A stretch of DNA of 8,001 bases from Desulfobacteraceae bacterium UBA5852 (GTDB lineage: Bacteria; Desulfobacterota; Desulfobacteria; Desulfobacterales; UBA5852), in the NCBI GenBank assembly GCA_002432195.1, contig DJGG01000073.1:15729-23729 (forward strand), read 5' to 3'. Below the pieces are notes generated by a model that searched no databases, had not been told where the DNA came from, and was given only the letters and a program-made list of their open reading frames with translations. This document shows positions 1 to 5,698 of the stretch, in pieces; position 1 is the stretch's first letter; each line of letters starts with the position of its first letter. The translations under genes were made by a program, and so were the position numbers.

Positions 1-689
1 ATGGCGTCGGAGGCCACCGGTTTCCCGTCCGCCGTGGTCCATTGGGCCGGGGGGGGTGCGGCGGGGGGCGCACCTTCGGGGGGTGCGGGTGTTTGCGGTG
101 TCTGGCGCCGGATTTCCACGGCGCCGGCGGCTGTTGCAACGCGCACGGCATCGATGGCGCCGGGATCGAAGGAGAGCACGCGCTTGTCCCGCAGGGCCGC
201 CAGGTCCTTGTCGAAGGTGCCCCGGAAGCTGTCCCGGGCGTGGTAGACCTTGGGGTCGCCGGCCAGTTGCACATGGGTGTGCCGGTAGGTGGGCGCCACC
301 TTGCCCACGTTAAACTCCCGGACCTTGCGGTCCCCGGCCCAGGCCGTGACCTGCACGCGATGGGCGGCATCCAGCTCGTAGCGGTCATAGGCAGCGGATT
401 CCGAGATCAGGGCGGTGACGGTCAGGTCCGCCACCACGGCCAGCATGCCCTCCACCGCGGAGCGCGCGGCCGGGTACCGCTGGGGGCCCGCCACCCAGGC
501 ATCCGCCTCGCGTTCCAGGACGACCGTCCCCGACGGCCCCTGGAGCTCCAGCTTGGTGACCGCGCTGGGGTCCACCGGGGGGAGCGCCGGCAGCTGGTAG
601 CGGTTCCGGTCGGTGGGGCGGAAAAACAGGTAGAGCCCCAGGGCCACGATGACCGCGGCCAGGATCGGGTATTCTTTGCGCATTCGCAT
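1..689 (-). CDS. DUF4340 domain-containing protein (partial, C-terminus beyond window)
   Basis: This is the last visible gene of the Gld-like ABC operon; 229 codons are seen before the frame runs off the window edge. The protein begins MRMRKEYPILAAV with one hydrophobic segment (about residues 7-24). It continues as a soluble beta-rich region with TKLELQ, YDRYELDAA, VREFNVGKVAPTYRHTHVQL and DSFRGTFDKDLAALRDKRVLSFD. That pattern (Leu/Val-x-Leu repeats, 'fNVGk.a', 'FRDKRVLsFD') is typical of DUF4340 proteins, which usually follow GldG genes. The domain is expected outside the cytoplasm, anchored by the N-terminal helix. A Pro/Ala-rich insert (PQTPAPPEGAPPAAPPPAQW) lies near residues 202-221. 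The start at 689 follows GAGGAGGGG with about 4 nt spacing; the in-frame ATG at 683 has better spacing and is an equal alternative. The gap to the GldG gene is 44 nt, so co-transcription is likely. Molecular function is unknown. Confidence 0.85.
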   Translation of the reverse strand, partial: MRMRKEYPILAAVIVALGLYLFFRPTDRNRYQLPALPPVDPSAVTKLELQGPSGTVVLEREADAWVAGPQRYPAARSAVEGMLAVVADLTVTALISESAAYDRYELDAAHRVQVTAWAGDRKVREFNVGKVAPTYRHTHVQLAGDPKVYHARDSFRGTFDKDLAALRDKRVLSFDPGAIDAVRVATAAGAVEIRRQTPQTPAPPEGAPPAAPPPAQWTTADGKPVASDA

Positions 690-733
690 AGCCCCTCCTC
701 GGGTGGTGCCAGGCGGCCGGGGTTCGTATGAGG

Positions 734-2929
734 TCAGGGTTTGTCCCCGGGGGCGGCAAACAGAAGATCGATCCGCTTCTTGCGGGCACTCCGCCGCATC
801 CAGACCGCGAGCCCCGCGAGGACCACCAGCAGCGGCAGGCCGATGATGTTGAACGCCTTGGCAAACGTGCGCTTGGCGGGCCCGGTGTCCTCCAGGGGGC
901 TGAAGCGCTGCTGCTTGCTGCGCATCAGGGCCACGTCGTCCCGGCCGTTCAGGTGGTCCATGACGTTCAGGACGAAAATGGCGTTGGTGCTGCGGCCCTC
1001 GGCCTCCAGCACCGTGTCCTGGATCATCTCCGAGGAGCCCAGGAGGAAGATCTTGGCCGGTTTTCCCTTGTCCAGCGTGGTGGGCCGGGCTTCCAGGACC
1101 ACCCCGGGAGATGTGGCGGCCGCCGGCATGTCCGGCGTGTCGGATTCCGTCCCTTGGCCGTCGGCGGGCGCCTCGGGGGCCGGCTTGGGGGGTGCCGGCT
1201 GGCCGGCGAAGTAGCTCGGGAAGGCGCCCTCGATCAGGTAGGCCAGGGGCCGGCTGGCCATCTCCGCGGGGTCGGGCGGCGGCCCGGTCTGGCCGGGGTC
1301 GAAGGTGATGGGCGCGGTCATCTCCCAGGACTGCTCCGAGGAGGCCAGCACCTGCCGGGCGGTCAGACCGTTGGCTTCCAGGCGCCCCCCGTCGAGTTCC
1401 AGGGGGGACATCTTGAGCCCGATGAGCCCCCCGATGTTGGTCATGAAATCCAGGTCCTGGTTGATATGGCGGCGCTTGATGATGGGGGCGAAATAAATGG
1501 GGCGCTCGCCCCCGCCCATTTCCCGGGGCAGACGCTGCTTGAAGCAGTTTTCGTCCAGCACGATGGACGGCTGGATGCGAACCCCGTAATGGGCCAGGAG
1601 CTTTTCCAGCCCGCTGTCGATGGGCTGGGCGCCCTGGGGGGGCATGCCCATCATGGAGGGGCCTTCCTGAAAGGCGTCGAGGAACAGGGCCAGATTGGTC
1701 CCGCGCATGAGGGCCTGGTCGATCTGGTAGAGGTCGTGGTCGGAGAACGTCTCCGTGGGCCGCACGATCACCAGGCTCTTGAGGCTCTCGGGCACCGGCT
1801 CCTGGTCCAGGTCCACTTCCTGGAGGCTGTAAGTGCTGGAAGCCAGGGTGTTGAAGTTGGTCAGGGCTTCGGGGGGCCGGCCGCCGGCGCCGGGCATTCC
1901 CGAAATGCCCAACGTGCCGCGCCCGGTGAGCAGCCCGAGGTTTTCATTGATGTCCACCAGGGCATCCACCCCGTCGCCGATGAGGGTCTCGAGCCGCTCC
2001 AGGGGCACCAGGTCGTACTGGGTGCCGATGACGGGCACGCGGAAAACGTTGAGCAGCGGCAGCACGAGATGCTCGGTGCCATGCTCCATCACCAGGCCGA
2101 TGACGCCGTTTCCGGCCGACAGGTTGGCCTCGGGCAGGGCGGGCCAATTGAGCCGCATGACGTTGAAGCGCGTGGAAAGCGCATCCCCGTCGGGGTCCAC
2201 GGCCGGATCCACGTGGCGGTATTCCAGGCGGCCGTAATTCATGGCGTTCAAGCGGGTGACGGCCTCGGCCAGCTTCACGGGGTACTCCGGCAGTTGGTCC
2301 AGCCCCAGGTGGCGCCCGACGCCCTCCAGGGAGGCCGAAAGGAACAGGGTGACCCGGATCTTGTCGCTCAGGCTCAGCAGCGTGCTGATCTTGTTGTTCA
2401 TTTTCTGGATGGCGGTGGTGAGGCGGTACTCGAGGCCGTCCGTGTTGGTGATGGCGGGAATCCGTTCCACCAGGTCACCGTGGATGAGCACCATCCCCAT
2501 GTAGGCCGTCTTGAACTTCACCTCGTCCTGCTCCACCACCTGGATCTGAACCGGTTCGATGCCGTAGTTTTGCGCCAGGCGCTGGTTTTCGGCGGCCTGC
2601 CCCGCCTGGCCGCCCTCCGGATCCATCACGTGGAAACTGAAATTGAAGTGGCGGTTGGCGTGGAGGGCATACTCCGCCAGCAGGTCGCGCAGGTAGCGCT
2701 CGATGGTGTTGTACGGGGCCGGCAGGTCGCGCGTGAAGAAGACATTGACGGTCAGGGGTTCCTGGAGGGTGGCCACCACTTCCCGGCTGAGCGCGGAGAG
2801 GGAATAGACGCGGTCCCGGGTCAGGTCCAGGCGGAAGAACAGGGTCACGGCGGCCACATTCACCAGCACCACCACGCACAGGTAAACGACCAATTTGAGG
2901 TAGCGGTGGGTTTCCTTGCGCAATACCAT
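734..2929 (-). CDS. GldG-family ABC transporter auxiliary membrane protein
   Basis: A 731-residue protein of the GldG / COG3225 family, which partners ABC-2 permeases; no enzymatic activity is known. An N-terminal helix (about residues 11-33) is followed by the family hallmark DLTRDRVYSLSALS (35-48). Next comes an extracytoplasmic domain starting EPLTVNVFFTRDLPAPY and a long ThuA-like alpha/beta region with LKSLVIVRPTETFSDHDLYQID (about 383-404). A Pro/Ala-rich linker spans about 573-610. A closing segment KIFLLGSSEMIQD precedes a second helix (about 693-711) and a basic tail RRSARKKR. The two-anchor topology places most of the chain outside the inner membrane. The start is set by GGAG 7 nt upstream of ATG. 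The gene lies 10 nt after the permease stop. In Bacteroidetes GldG works with GldA and GldF in gliding, but the family is widespread in non-gliders, so no motility role is claimed. Confidence 0.93.
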   Translation of the reverse strand: MVLRKETHRYLKLVVYLCVVVLVNVAAVTLFFRLDLTRDRVYSLSALSREVVATLQEPLTVNVFFTRDLPAPYNTIERYLRDLLAEYALHANRHFNFSFHVMDPEGGQAGQAAENQRLAQNYGIEPVQIQVVEQDEVKFKTAYMGMVLIHGDLVERIPAITNTDGLEYRLTTAIQKMNNKISTLLSLSDKIRVTLFLSASLEGVGRHLGLDQLPEYPVKLAEAVTRLNAMNYGRLEYRHVDPAVDPDGDALSTRFNVMRLNWPALPEANLSAGNGVIGLVMEHGTEHLVLPLLNVFRVPVIGTQYDLVPLERLETLIGDGVDALVDINENLGLLTGRGTLGISGMPGAGGRPPEALTNFNTLASSTYSLQEVDLDQEPVPESLKSLVIVRPTETFSDHDLYQIDQALMRGTNLALFLDAFQEGPSMMGMPPQGAQPIDSGLEKLLAHYGVRIQPSIVLDENCFKQRLPREMGGGERPIYFAPIIKRRHINQDLDFMTNIGGLIGLKMSPLELDGGRLEANGLTARQVLASSEQSWEMTAPITFDPGQTGPPPDPAEMASRPLAYLIEGAFPSYFAGQPAPPKPAPEAPADGQGTESDTPDMPAAATSPGVVLEARPTTLDKGKPAKIFLLGSSEMIQDTVLEAEGRSTNAIFVLNVMDHLNGRDDVALMRSKQQRFSPLEDTGPAKRTFAKAFNIIGLPLLVVLAGLAVWMRRSARKKRIDLLFAAPGDKP

Positions 2930-2939
2930 CTCGCTGCTC

Positions 2940-3644
2940 CTATTCCTTGGACTCCAGGACCAGGTGGGCTCCGTAGAGGCCGATGAAGGCCACGCTCAGA
3001 AAGTAGATGACATCCCGGCTGTCGATGATGCCCTTGGCGACGTTCTGGAAATGAACCTCGGCCCCCAGGTAGCCCACCACGCCCACCAGCCCCTGGGGGA
3101 AGAAGAAGAGCATCTTGTCGAGCACGGCCAGGAAGAAGCAAACCAGCGCGCCCACGATGAAGGCGATGATCTGGTTGCGCGTCAGCGTGGAAGCGAAAAG
3201 CCCCACCGCCGTGAAGGCCGCCCCCAGCAGCAGCGCGCCGACGTAGCCGCCGATGACCGGCCCCCAGTCGAGCGCGCCCATCAGGGAGATGACGATGGGG
3301 TAGGCGATCGTGGGGGCCAGGAGGGCGGCCGTAAAAACCACGCCGGCCAGGAACTTGCCCAGAATGATGGCCCCGGGGGTGACCGGCAGGGTCAGCAGGG
3401 TCTCGTAGGAGCCCGTGTTGAGCTCCTCGGCGAACAGGCGCATGGTGACGGCCGGGATCACGAAGGCGAAGGTGAAAGGCAGGAGGTTGAAAAAATTGCG
3501 CAGGTCAGCCTGGCCGAAAACGAAGAAGGCCGAAAAGAAGAGCCAGCCGGTCACCACCAGGTAGACGGCGATGACGATATACGCGATGGGCGAAAGAAAA
3601 TAATCCTTGAGCTCTTTCGTCAGAATGTGCCGCACCTGGTGCAT
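2940..3644 (-). CDS. ABC-2 type transporter permease (GldF-like)
   Basis: A 234-residue inner-membrane permease of the ABC-2 / GldF group (COG1277), expected to form the channel half of the exporter with the ATPase at 3646-4584. Six hydrophobic segments are visible, near residues 18-42, 52-68, 95-120, 130-150, 157-175 and 213-230. The stretch MRLFAEELNTGSYETLLTLP (about 68-87) is the typical conserved 'aEE...Gt.E.LltlP' cytoplasmic element that contacts the ATPase. The N-terminus VRHILTKELKDYFLSPIAYI is also standard for the family, as is the length (about 230-250). The ATG lies 1 nt after the ATPase stop (TGA-C-ATG), with AAGGAG about 7 nt before it inside the ATPase gene, so translational coupling is likely. 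The substrate is not deducible. Confidence 0.95.
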   Translation of the reverse strand: MHQVRHILTKELKDYFLSPIAYIVIAVYLVVTGWLFFSAFFVFGQADLRNFFNLLPFTFAFVIPAVTMRLFAEELNTGSYETLLTLPVTPGAIILGKFLAGVVFTAALLAPTIAYPIVISLMGALDWGPVIGGYVGALLLGAAFTAVGLFASTLTRNQIIAFIVGALVCFFLAVLDKMLFFFPQGLVGVVGYLGAEVHFQNVAKGIIDSRDVIYFLSVAFIGLYGAHLVLESKE

Positions 3645-3645
3645 G

Positions 3646-4584
3646 TCAGCTCTCCTTGGTCAGCTCGCGGAAAACGGTTTCCAGGTCCCGGGACCGCTGG
3701 TAGAGTTCGGTCAGGATCCAGTCGGTGGCGCGGATTTCCCGGTAGATGTCCTCGCGCCGGTCCCGGTCTCCCCGGCAGACGAGCTTCAAGGGCAGGCTGC
3801 CGTCCCCCTCGGGGGCCGCGATCTCCACCCGCAGGACGCCTTCCAGGGCCGCCAGGCGCTCCCGGACGGCGTCGGGGGCCGCGTGGCACAGGCGCAGGTG
3901 GATGTGATGCTCCTGCCCGGCGGTGCGCTTGAGGTTCTCCGTGCGGTCATCCGCGACGATGCGGCCCTTGTTGATGATCACGATGCGGTCGCAGGTGGCT
4001 TCGGCCTCGCTCAGGATGTGGGTGGAGAGGATGATGGTCTTTTCGCGGCCGATGCGGCGGATGATGTCACGGATTTCGACGATCTGGTTGGGGTCGAGAC
4101 CCGAGGTGGGCTCGTCCAGGATCAGGATTTCCGGGTCGCTCATCATGGCGTGGGCCAGGCCCACCCGCTGCTTCAAGCCCTTGGAGAGGTCCCCGATGGG
4201 CTTGGCCATGATGTCCCAGAGGCTGCAGAGGGCCACCAGCTCGCGGATGCGCCCCTCGCGGGCCGCGCCGCGCAAACCCCGGAGGTTCGCGACGTAGCTC
4301 AGGTAGTCGTAGACCAGCATTCCCGGGTAAAGGGGGGCGGATTCCGGCAGGTAGCCCATGAGGCGCTTGATGGCCACCGGATCCGCCTCCATGTCCAGGT
4401 CCTTGACCCGGATGGTGCCGGACGTGGGCCGCAGGTAACCCGTCAGCATGCGCAGGGTGGTGGTCTTGCCGGCGCCGTTGGGCCCCAGGAGCCCCAGGAT
4501 CTCGCCGCCGGCCATCGTGAAACCGATGCCGTCCACGGCGCAGAAGCCATCGTAGTACTTGGTCAGGTTTTCCACCGCGATCAT
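3646..4584 (-). CDS. ABC transporter ATP-binding protein (GldA/CcmA-type)
   Basis: A 312-residue cytoplasmic ATPase powering the adjacent permease. From MIAVENLTKYYDGFCAVD the motifs in order are: Walker A GPNGAGKTT (34-42), a Q-loop region GYLPE (77-81) with Glu where Gln is usual, signature LSKGLKQR (133-140) in place of LSGGQ, Walker B ILILDEP (153-159), D-loop SGLD (161-164) and H-loop His189 in LSTHIL. These variants are normal for the GldA/NatA-like ABC-2 subfamily (COG1131). Residues about 215-312 form the C-terminal extension found in these ATPases. The open frame continues upstream to 4779, but that part is not ABC-like and covers the promoter. The ATG at 4584 is preceded by GGGGAG about 9 nt upstream and begins exactly where homology begins. 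It is the first gene of a four-gene operon. Confidence 0.97.
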   Translation of the reverse strand: MIAVENLTKYYDGFCAVDGIGFTMAGGEILGLLGPNGAGKTTTLRMLTGYLRPTSGTIRVKDLDMEADPVAIKRLMGYLPESAPLYPGMLVYDYLSYVANLRGLRGAAREGRIRELVALCSLWDIMAKPIGDLSKGLKQRVGLAHAMMSDPEILILDEPTSGLDPNQIVEIRDIIRRIGREKTIILSTHILSEAEATCDRIVIINKGRIVADDRTENLKRTAGQEHHIHLRLCHAAPDAVRERLAALEGVLRVEIAAPEGDGSLPLKLVCRGDRDRREDIYREIRATDWILTELYQRSRDLETVFRELTKES

Positions 4585-4658
4585 GGGCGCTGTCTCCCCG
4601 GTGCATCGGCACAGGCGTCCCGGCGGGGGCCGGTGAACACTGGGCCGGTTCCAAAAAG
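4585..4658 (-). other. 5' leader of the GldA-like operon
   Basis: About 74 nt separate the inferred transcription start (near 4658) from the ATPase ATG. The leader contains a compact GC hairpin, CCGGC-CCCC-GCCGG (4633-4620), and ends with the ribosome binding site GGGGAG. No riboswitch consensus or leader peptide is recognised. The start site is inferred only from the promoter hexamers. Confidence 0.35.
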
Positions 4659-4664
4659 GGCCTA

Positions 4665-4692
4665 AATTTATCGAATCCGCAGCGCTTGTCAA
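4665..4692 (-). promoter_or_regulatory. sigma70-like promoter of the ABC operon
   Basis: On the minus strand TTGACA (4692-4687, 6/6 match to the -35 consensus) is followed after 16 nt by TAAATT (4670-4665, 4/6 to TATAAT). It sits in an AT-rich pocket of otherwise very GC-rich DNA. It is correctly oriented, 81-108 nt upstream of the ATPase start and downstream of the end of the small membrane-protein gene. The spacing is one base below the optimum. This supports independent transcription of the four-gene operon. Confidence 0.6.
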
Positions 4693-4754
4693 GTGCCTCC
4701 CGGAATCGACCGCCGGGCGCGGCAGGGCAAAATCCTTTGACATGGCGGGGCGTT

Positions 4755-4790
4755 GGCCTGGAGAAGGCCGACCCGGCAACCGTCGGTCGG
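4755..4790 (-). terminator. overlapping inverted repeats after the small membrane-protein gene
   Basis: Two short stems overlap directly after the stop codon of the 4791-5108 gene: a 6-bp stem CCGACC/GGTCGG (4790-4785 with 4773-4768, 11-nt loop) and a 5-bp stem GGCCT/AGGCC (4769-4765 with 4759-4755, 5-nt loop). They share bases 4768-4769 and so cannot both form fully. No T-run follows, so this is not a classical intrinsic terminator. A role in Rho-dependent ending or mRNA 3'-end stability is possible. Confidence 0.25.
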
Positions 4791-5108
4791 TCAGCGGCTA
4801 TGGTCGTCGGGGGGCGGGGCCGGGCGTTCCAGGTGGCGGCAGATGGTTTCCAGGGAGCGGTTGGCGCGCGCCAGTTCGGTGTTCAGGGCGGCCAGGGCGG
4901 AGAGGACCGTTTCGCTGCTCCGGGGGGGGCTGCCGATCTGGCGGGCGATGTCGTCCAGGCGGATGGCGCCGGTGGCGATGAAATACAGCAGGAGGATGAA
5001 CATCAGCTCTTCCCGGCGCCAGTGGAGGGTCATGACCCCCGCGACAGCCAGGATCAGGAAAACGGCGCTGGTGATGGCATAGGGGTGGTCGAGCACCAAT
5101 CGTTTCAT
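4791..5108 (-). CDS. small two-helix membrane protein of unknown function
   Basis: A 105-residue protein I do not recognise. It starts MKRLVLDHPYAITSAVF. Two hydrophobic segments (about 10-29 and 34-50) are separated by a short charged turn HWRREE, giving a hairpin-like membrane anchor. A following segment (about 62-95, TVLSALAALNTELARANRSLETI) looks like an amphipathic or coiled-coil helix, probably cytoplasmic, and the tail is Pro-rich (RPAPPPDD). The ATG at 5108 is favoured because the hydrophobic protein begins there. GGAG lies 12 nt upstream, a rather long spacing; the frame extends to a TTG at 5129 without a better ribosome site. The gene is monocistronic: 206 nt and a separate promoter lie before the ABC operon. 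The sensible topology and helix pattern argue for a real gene. Confidence 0.65.
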   Translation of the reverse strand: MKRLVLDHPYAITSAVFLILAVAGVMTLHWRREELMFILLLYFIATGAIRLDDIARQIGSPPRSSETVLSALAALNTELARANRSLETICRHLERPAPPPDDHSR

Positions 5109-5149
5109 GGGGCGGTATCGCTCCGGCAAGTGCGGTTCTGGACAGGGGC

Positions 5150-5178
5150 ACCATAGGGTATGCGCAGCGGAAAATCAA
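5150..5178 (-). promoter_or_regulatory. candidate promoter of the small membrane-protein gene
   Basis: On the minus strand TTGATT (5178-5173, 4/6) and TATGGT (5155-5150, 4/6) are separated by exactly 17 nt. The pair lies 42-70 nt upstream of the ATG at 5108, giving an inferred leader of about 35 nt. The match is moderate and could be chance. A hairpin-forming repeat lies immediately upstream of the -35 element. Confidence 0.4.
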
Positions 5179-5183
5179 CGCCT

Positions 5184-5204
5184 GCCGTGGCGGCCGCCCA
5201 CGGC
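5184..5204. repeat. 7-bp perfect inverted repeat
   Basis: GCCGTGG (5184-5190) and CCACGGC (5198-5204) flank a 7-nt centre CGGCCGC. The repeat lies 5 nt upstream of the candidate -35 of the minus-strand promoter. It could be an operator or an RNA hairpin, but high GC makes such repeats common. Confidence 0.4.
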
Positions 5205-5206
5205 GC

Positions 5207-5220
5207 CCCCGGTACCGGGG
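5207..5220. repeat. 14-bp perfect palindrome
   Basis: CCCCGGTACCGGGG is fully self-complementary with no loop. It sits 2 nt after the neighbouring inverted repeat, in the divergent intergenic region. Its symmetry suits a dimeric regulator site, but no known operator is recognised. Confidence 0.45.
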
Positions 5221-5268
5221 CTTGAAGGTCGTCGGTGGAAGCATCAGATTGTAGGTCGACGAGCGGAT

Positions 5269-5285
5269 CCGGAGGAGCGCTCCGG
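5269..5285. repeat. short inverted repeat with nested palindrome
   Basis: CCGGA (5269-5273) pairs with TCCGG (5281-5285), and the 10-bp palindrome GGAGCGCTCC (5274-5283) overlaps it. It is the third dyad within about 100 nt. No function can be assigned. Confidence 0.3.
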
Positions 5286-5457
5286 GCCGTCCCGGGCAGC
5301 GCCCCGCCGGAAAAATGCCGGTGGAGGGCACAAGGATTGCCCGGAAGGCTTGACTTCCGCGTCGGCATACAGGATTGCTGTTCTTCAGATGGCTCGCGCC
5401 GCTTTCCCGGGGAGTCGGCGCCGAGGGCCGCCATGAGCGGGGATCGTGGAGGGCGCC

Positions 5458-5658
5458 ATGACCACTTGCGACTTCGCCCCGGGGATCATCGGCGGCGGCG
5501 ACTGCCCCCATTTCGGCTGCCTGCCCGGCAAGACCCTGATCCCCAAGAGCTTTTCCCATCGCGTGCGCCAGGGGCTGGAGCGCTTTTACAATCTCAAGGG
5601 GCGGGCCTGCGGCCTTCCTGCGGACAAGGGTTCCCAGGAGGGCGGGGGGGCCGACTGA
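5458..5658 (+). pseudogene. remnant of MerA-like FAD/NAD(P) disulfide oxidoreductase
   Basis: The 66-codon frame begins MTTCDFAPGIIGGG and runs directly into GDCPHFGCLPGKTLI, then HRVRQGLERF and GLPAD. In mercuric-reductase-like flavoproteins the N-terminus reads approximately 'yDfdlgIIGGGaAGl...GGDCLhyGCVPSKtLI...ERFGLP'. This chain therefore looks like that N-terminus with about 25 residues deleted between the first beta strand and the redox motif. The deletion removes the rest of the GxGxxG FAD-binding fold. The two Cys of CxxxxC remain, but the usual PSK reads PGK. A stop at 5656-5658 ends the frame, and about 400 residues (FAD, NAD and dimerisation domains) are absent, with the TVP38 gene beginning 40 nt later. 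A good ribosome site (GGAGG, 5 nt spacing) and high-GC codon use persist. It cannot bind FAD in the family's manner. It could still be translated as a small Cys-containing peptide. The homology was judged by eye. Confidence 0.6.
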
Positions 5659-5698
5659 CCGGTCGGCGGCCACCGGGTGCCGCGGCCGTGGAGTCCAG

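Larger units (their letters stand above)
5109..5457. other. divergent intergenic region without a recognisable gene
   Basis: These 349 nt separate the minus-strand small membrane protein from the plus-strand flavoprotein remnant. Open frames occur on both strands but translate to low-complexity Arg/Pro/Gly-rich chains with no family features. The region holds a candidate minus-strand promoter (5150-5178) and several perfect palindromes (5184-5204, 5207-5220, 5269-5285). A TTGACT (5350-5355, plus) lacks a convincing -10 element. No tRNA, att site or IS end was seen. It may be a regulatory region, or partly decayed sequence. Confidence 0.5.

Noticed and set aside
728..2986. 752-codon plus-strand open frame opposite the GldG gene
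   Set aside because: It is an antisense shadow: the translation is His/Gly/Gln/Val-rich without domains or helices, while the minus strand gives a full GldG-family protein. High GC third positions on the sense strand suppress antisense stops.
2916..4665. Plus-strand frames of 338 and 352 codons over the permease and ATPase genes
   Set aside because: They are antisense to genes with clear ABC-2 and Walker motifs, and their translations show no recognisable family.
4585..4779. Upstream extension of the ATPase frame
   Set aside because: The 65 extra residues are not ABC-like and cover the TTGACA/TAAATT promoter; the ribosome site and homology both point to 4584.
5343..5372. Plus-strand promoter with TTGACT upstream of the flavoprotein remnant
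   Set aside because: The -35-like hexamer is good, but no -10 element with at least 4/6 matches lies 16-18 nt downstream.
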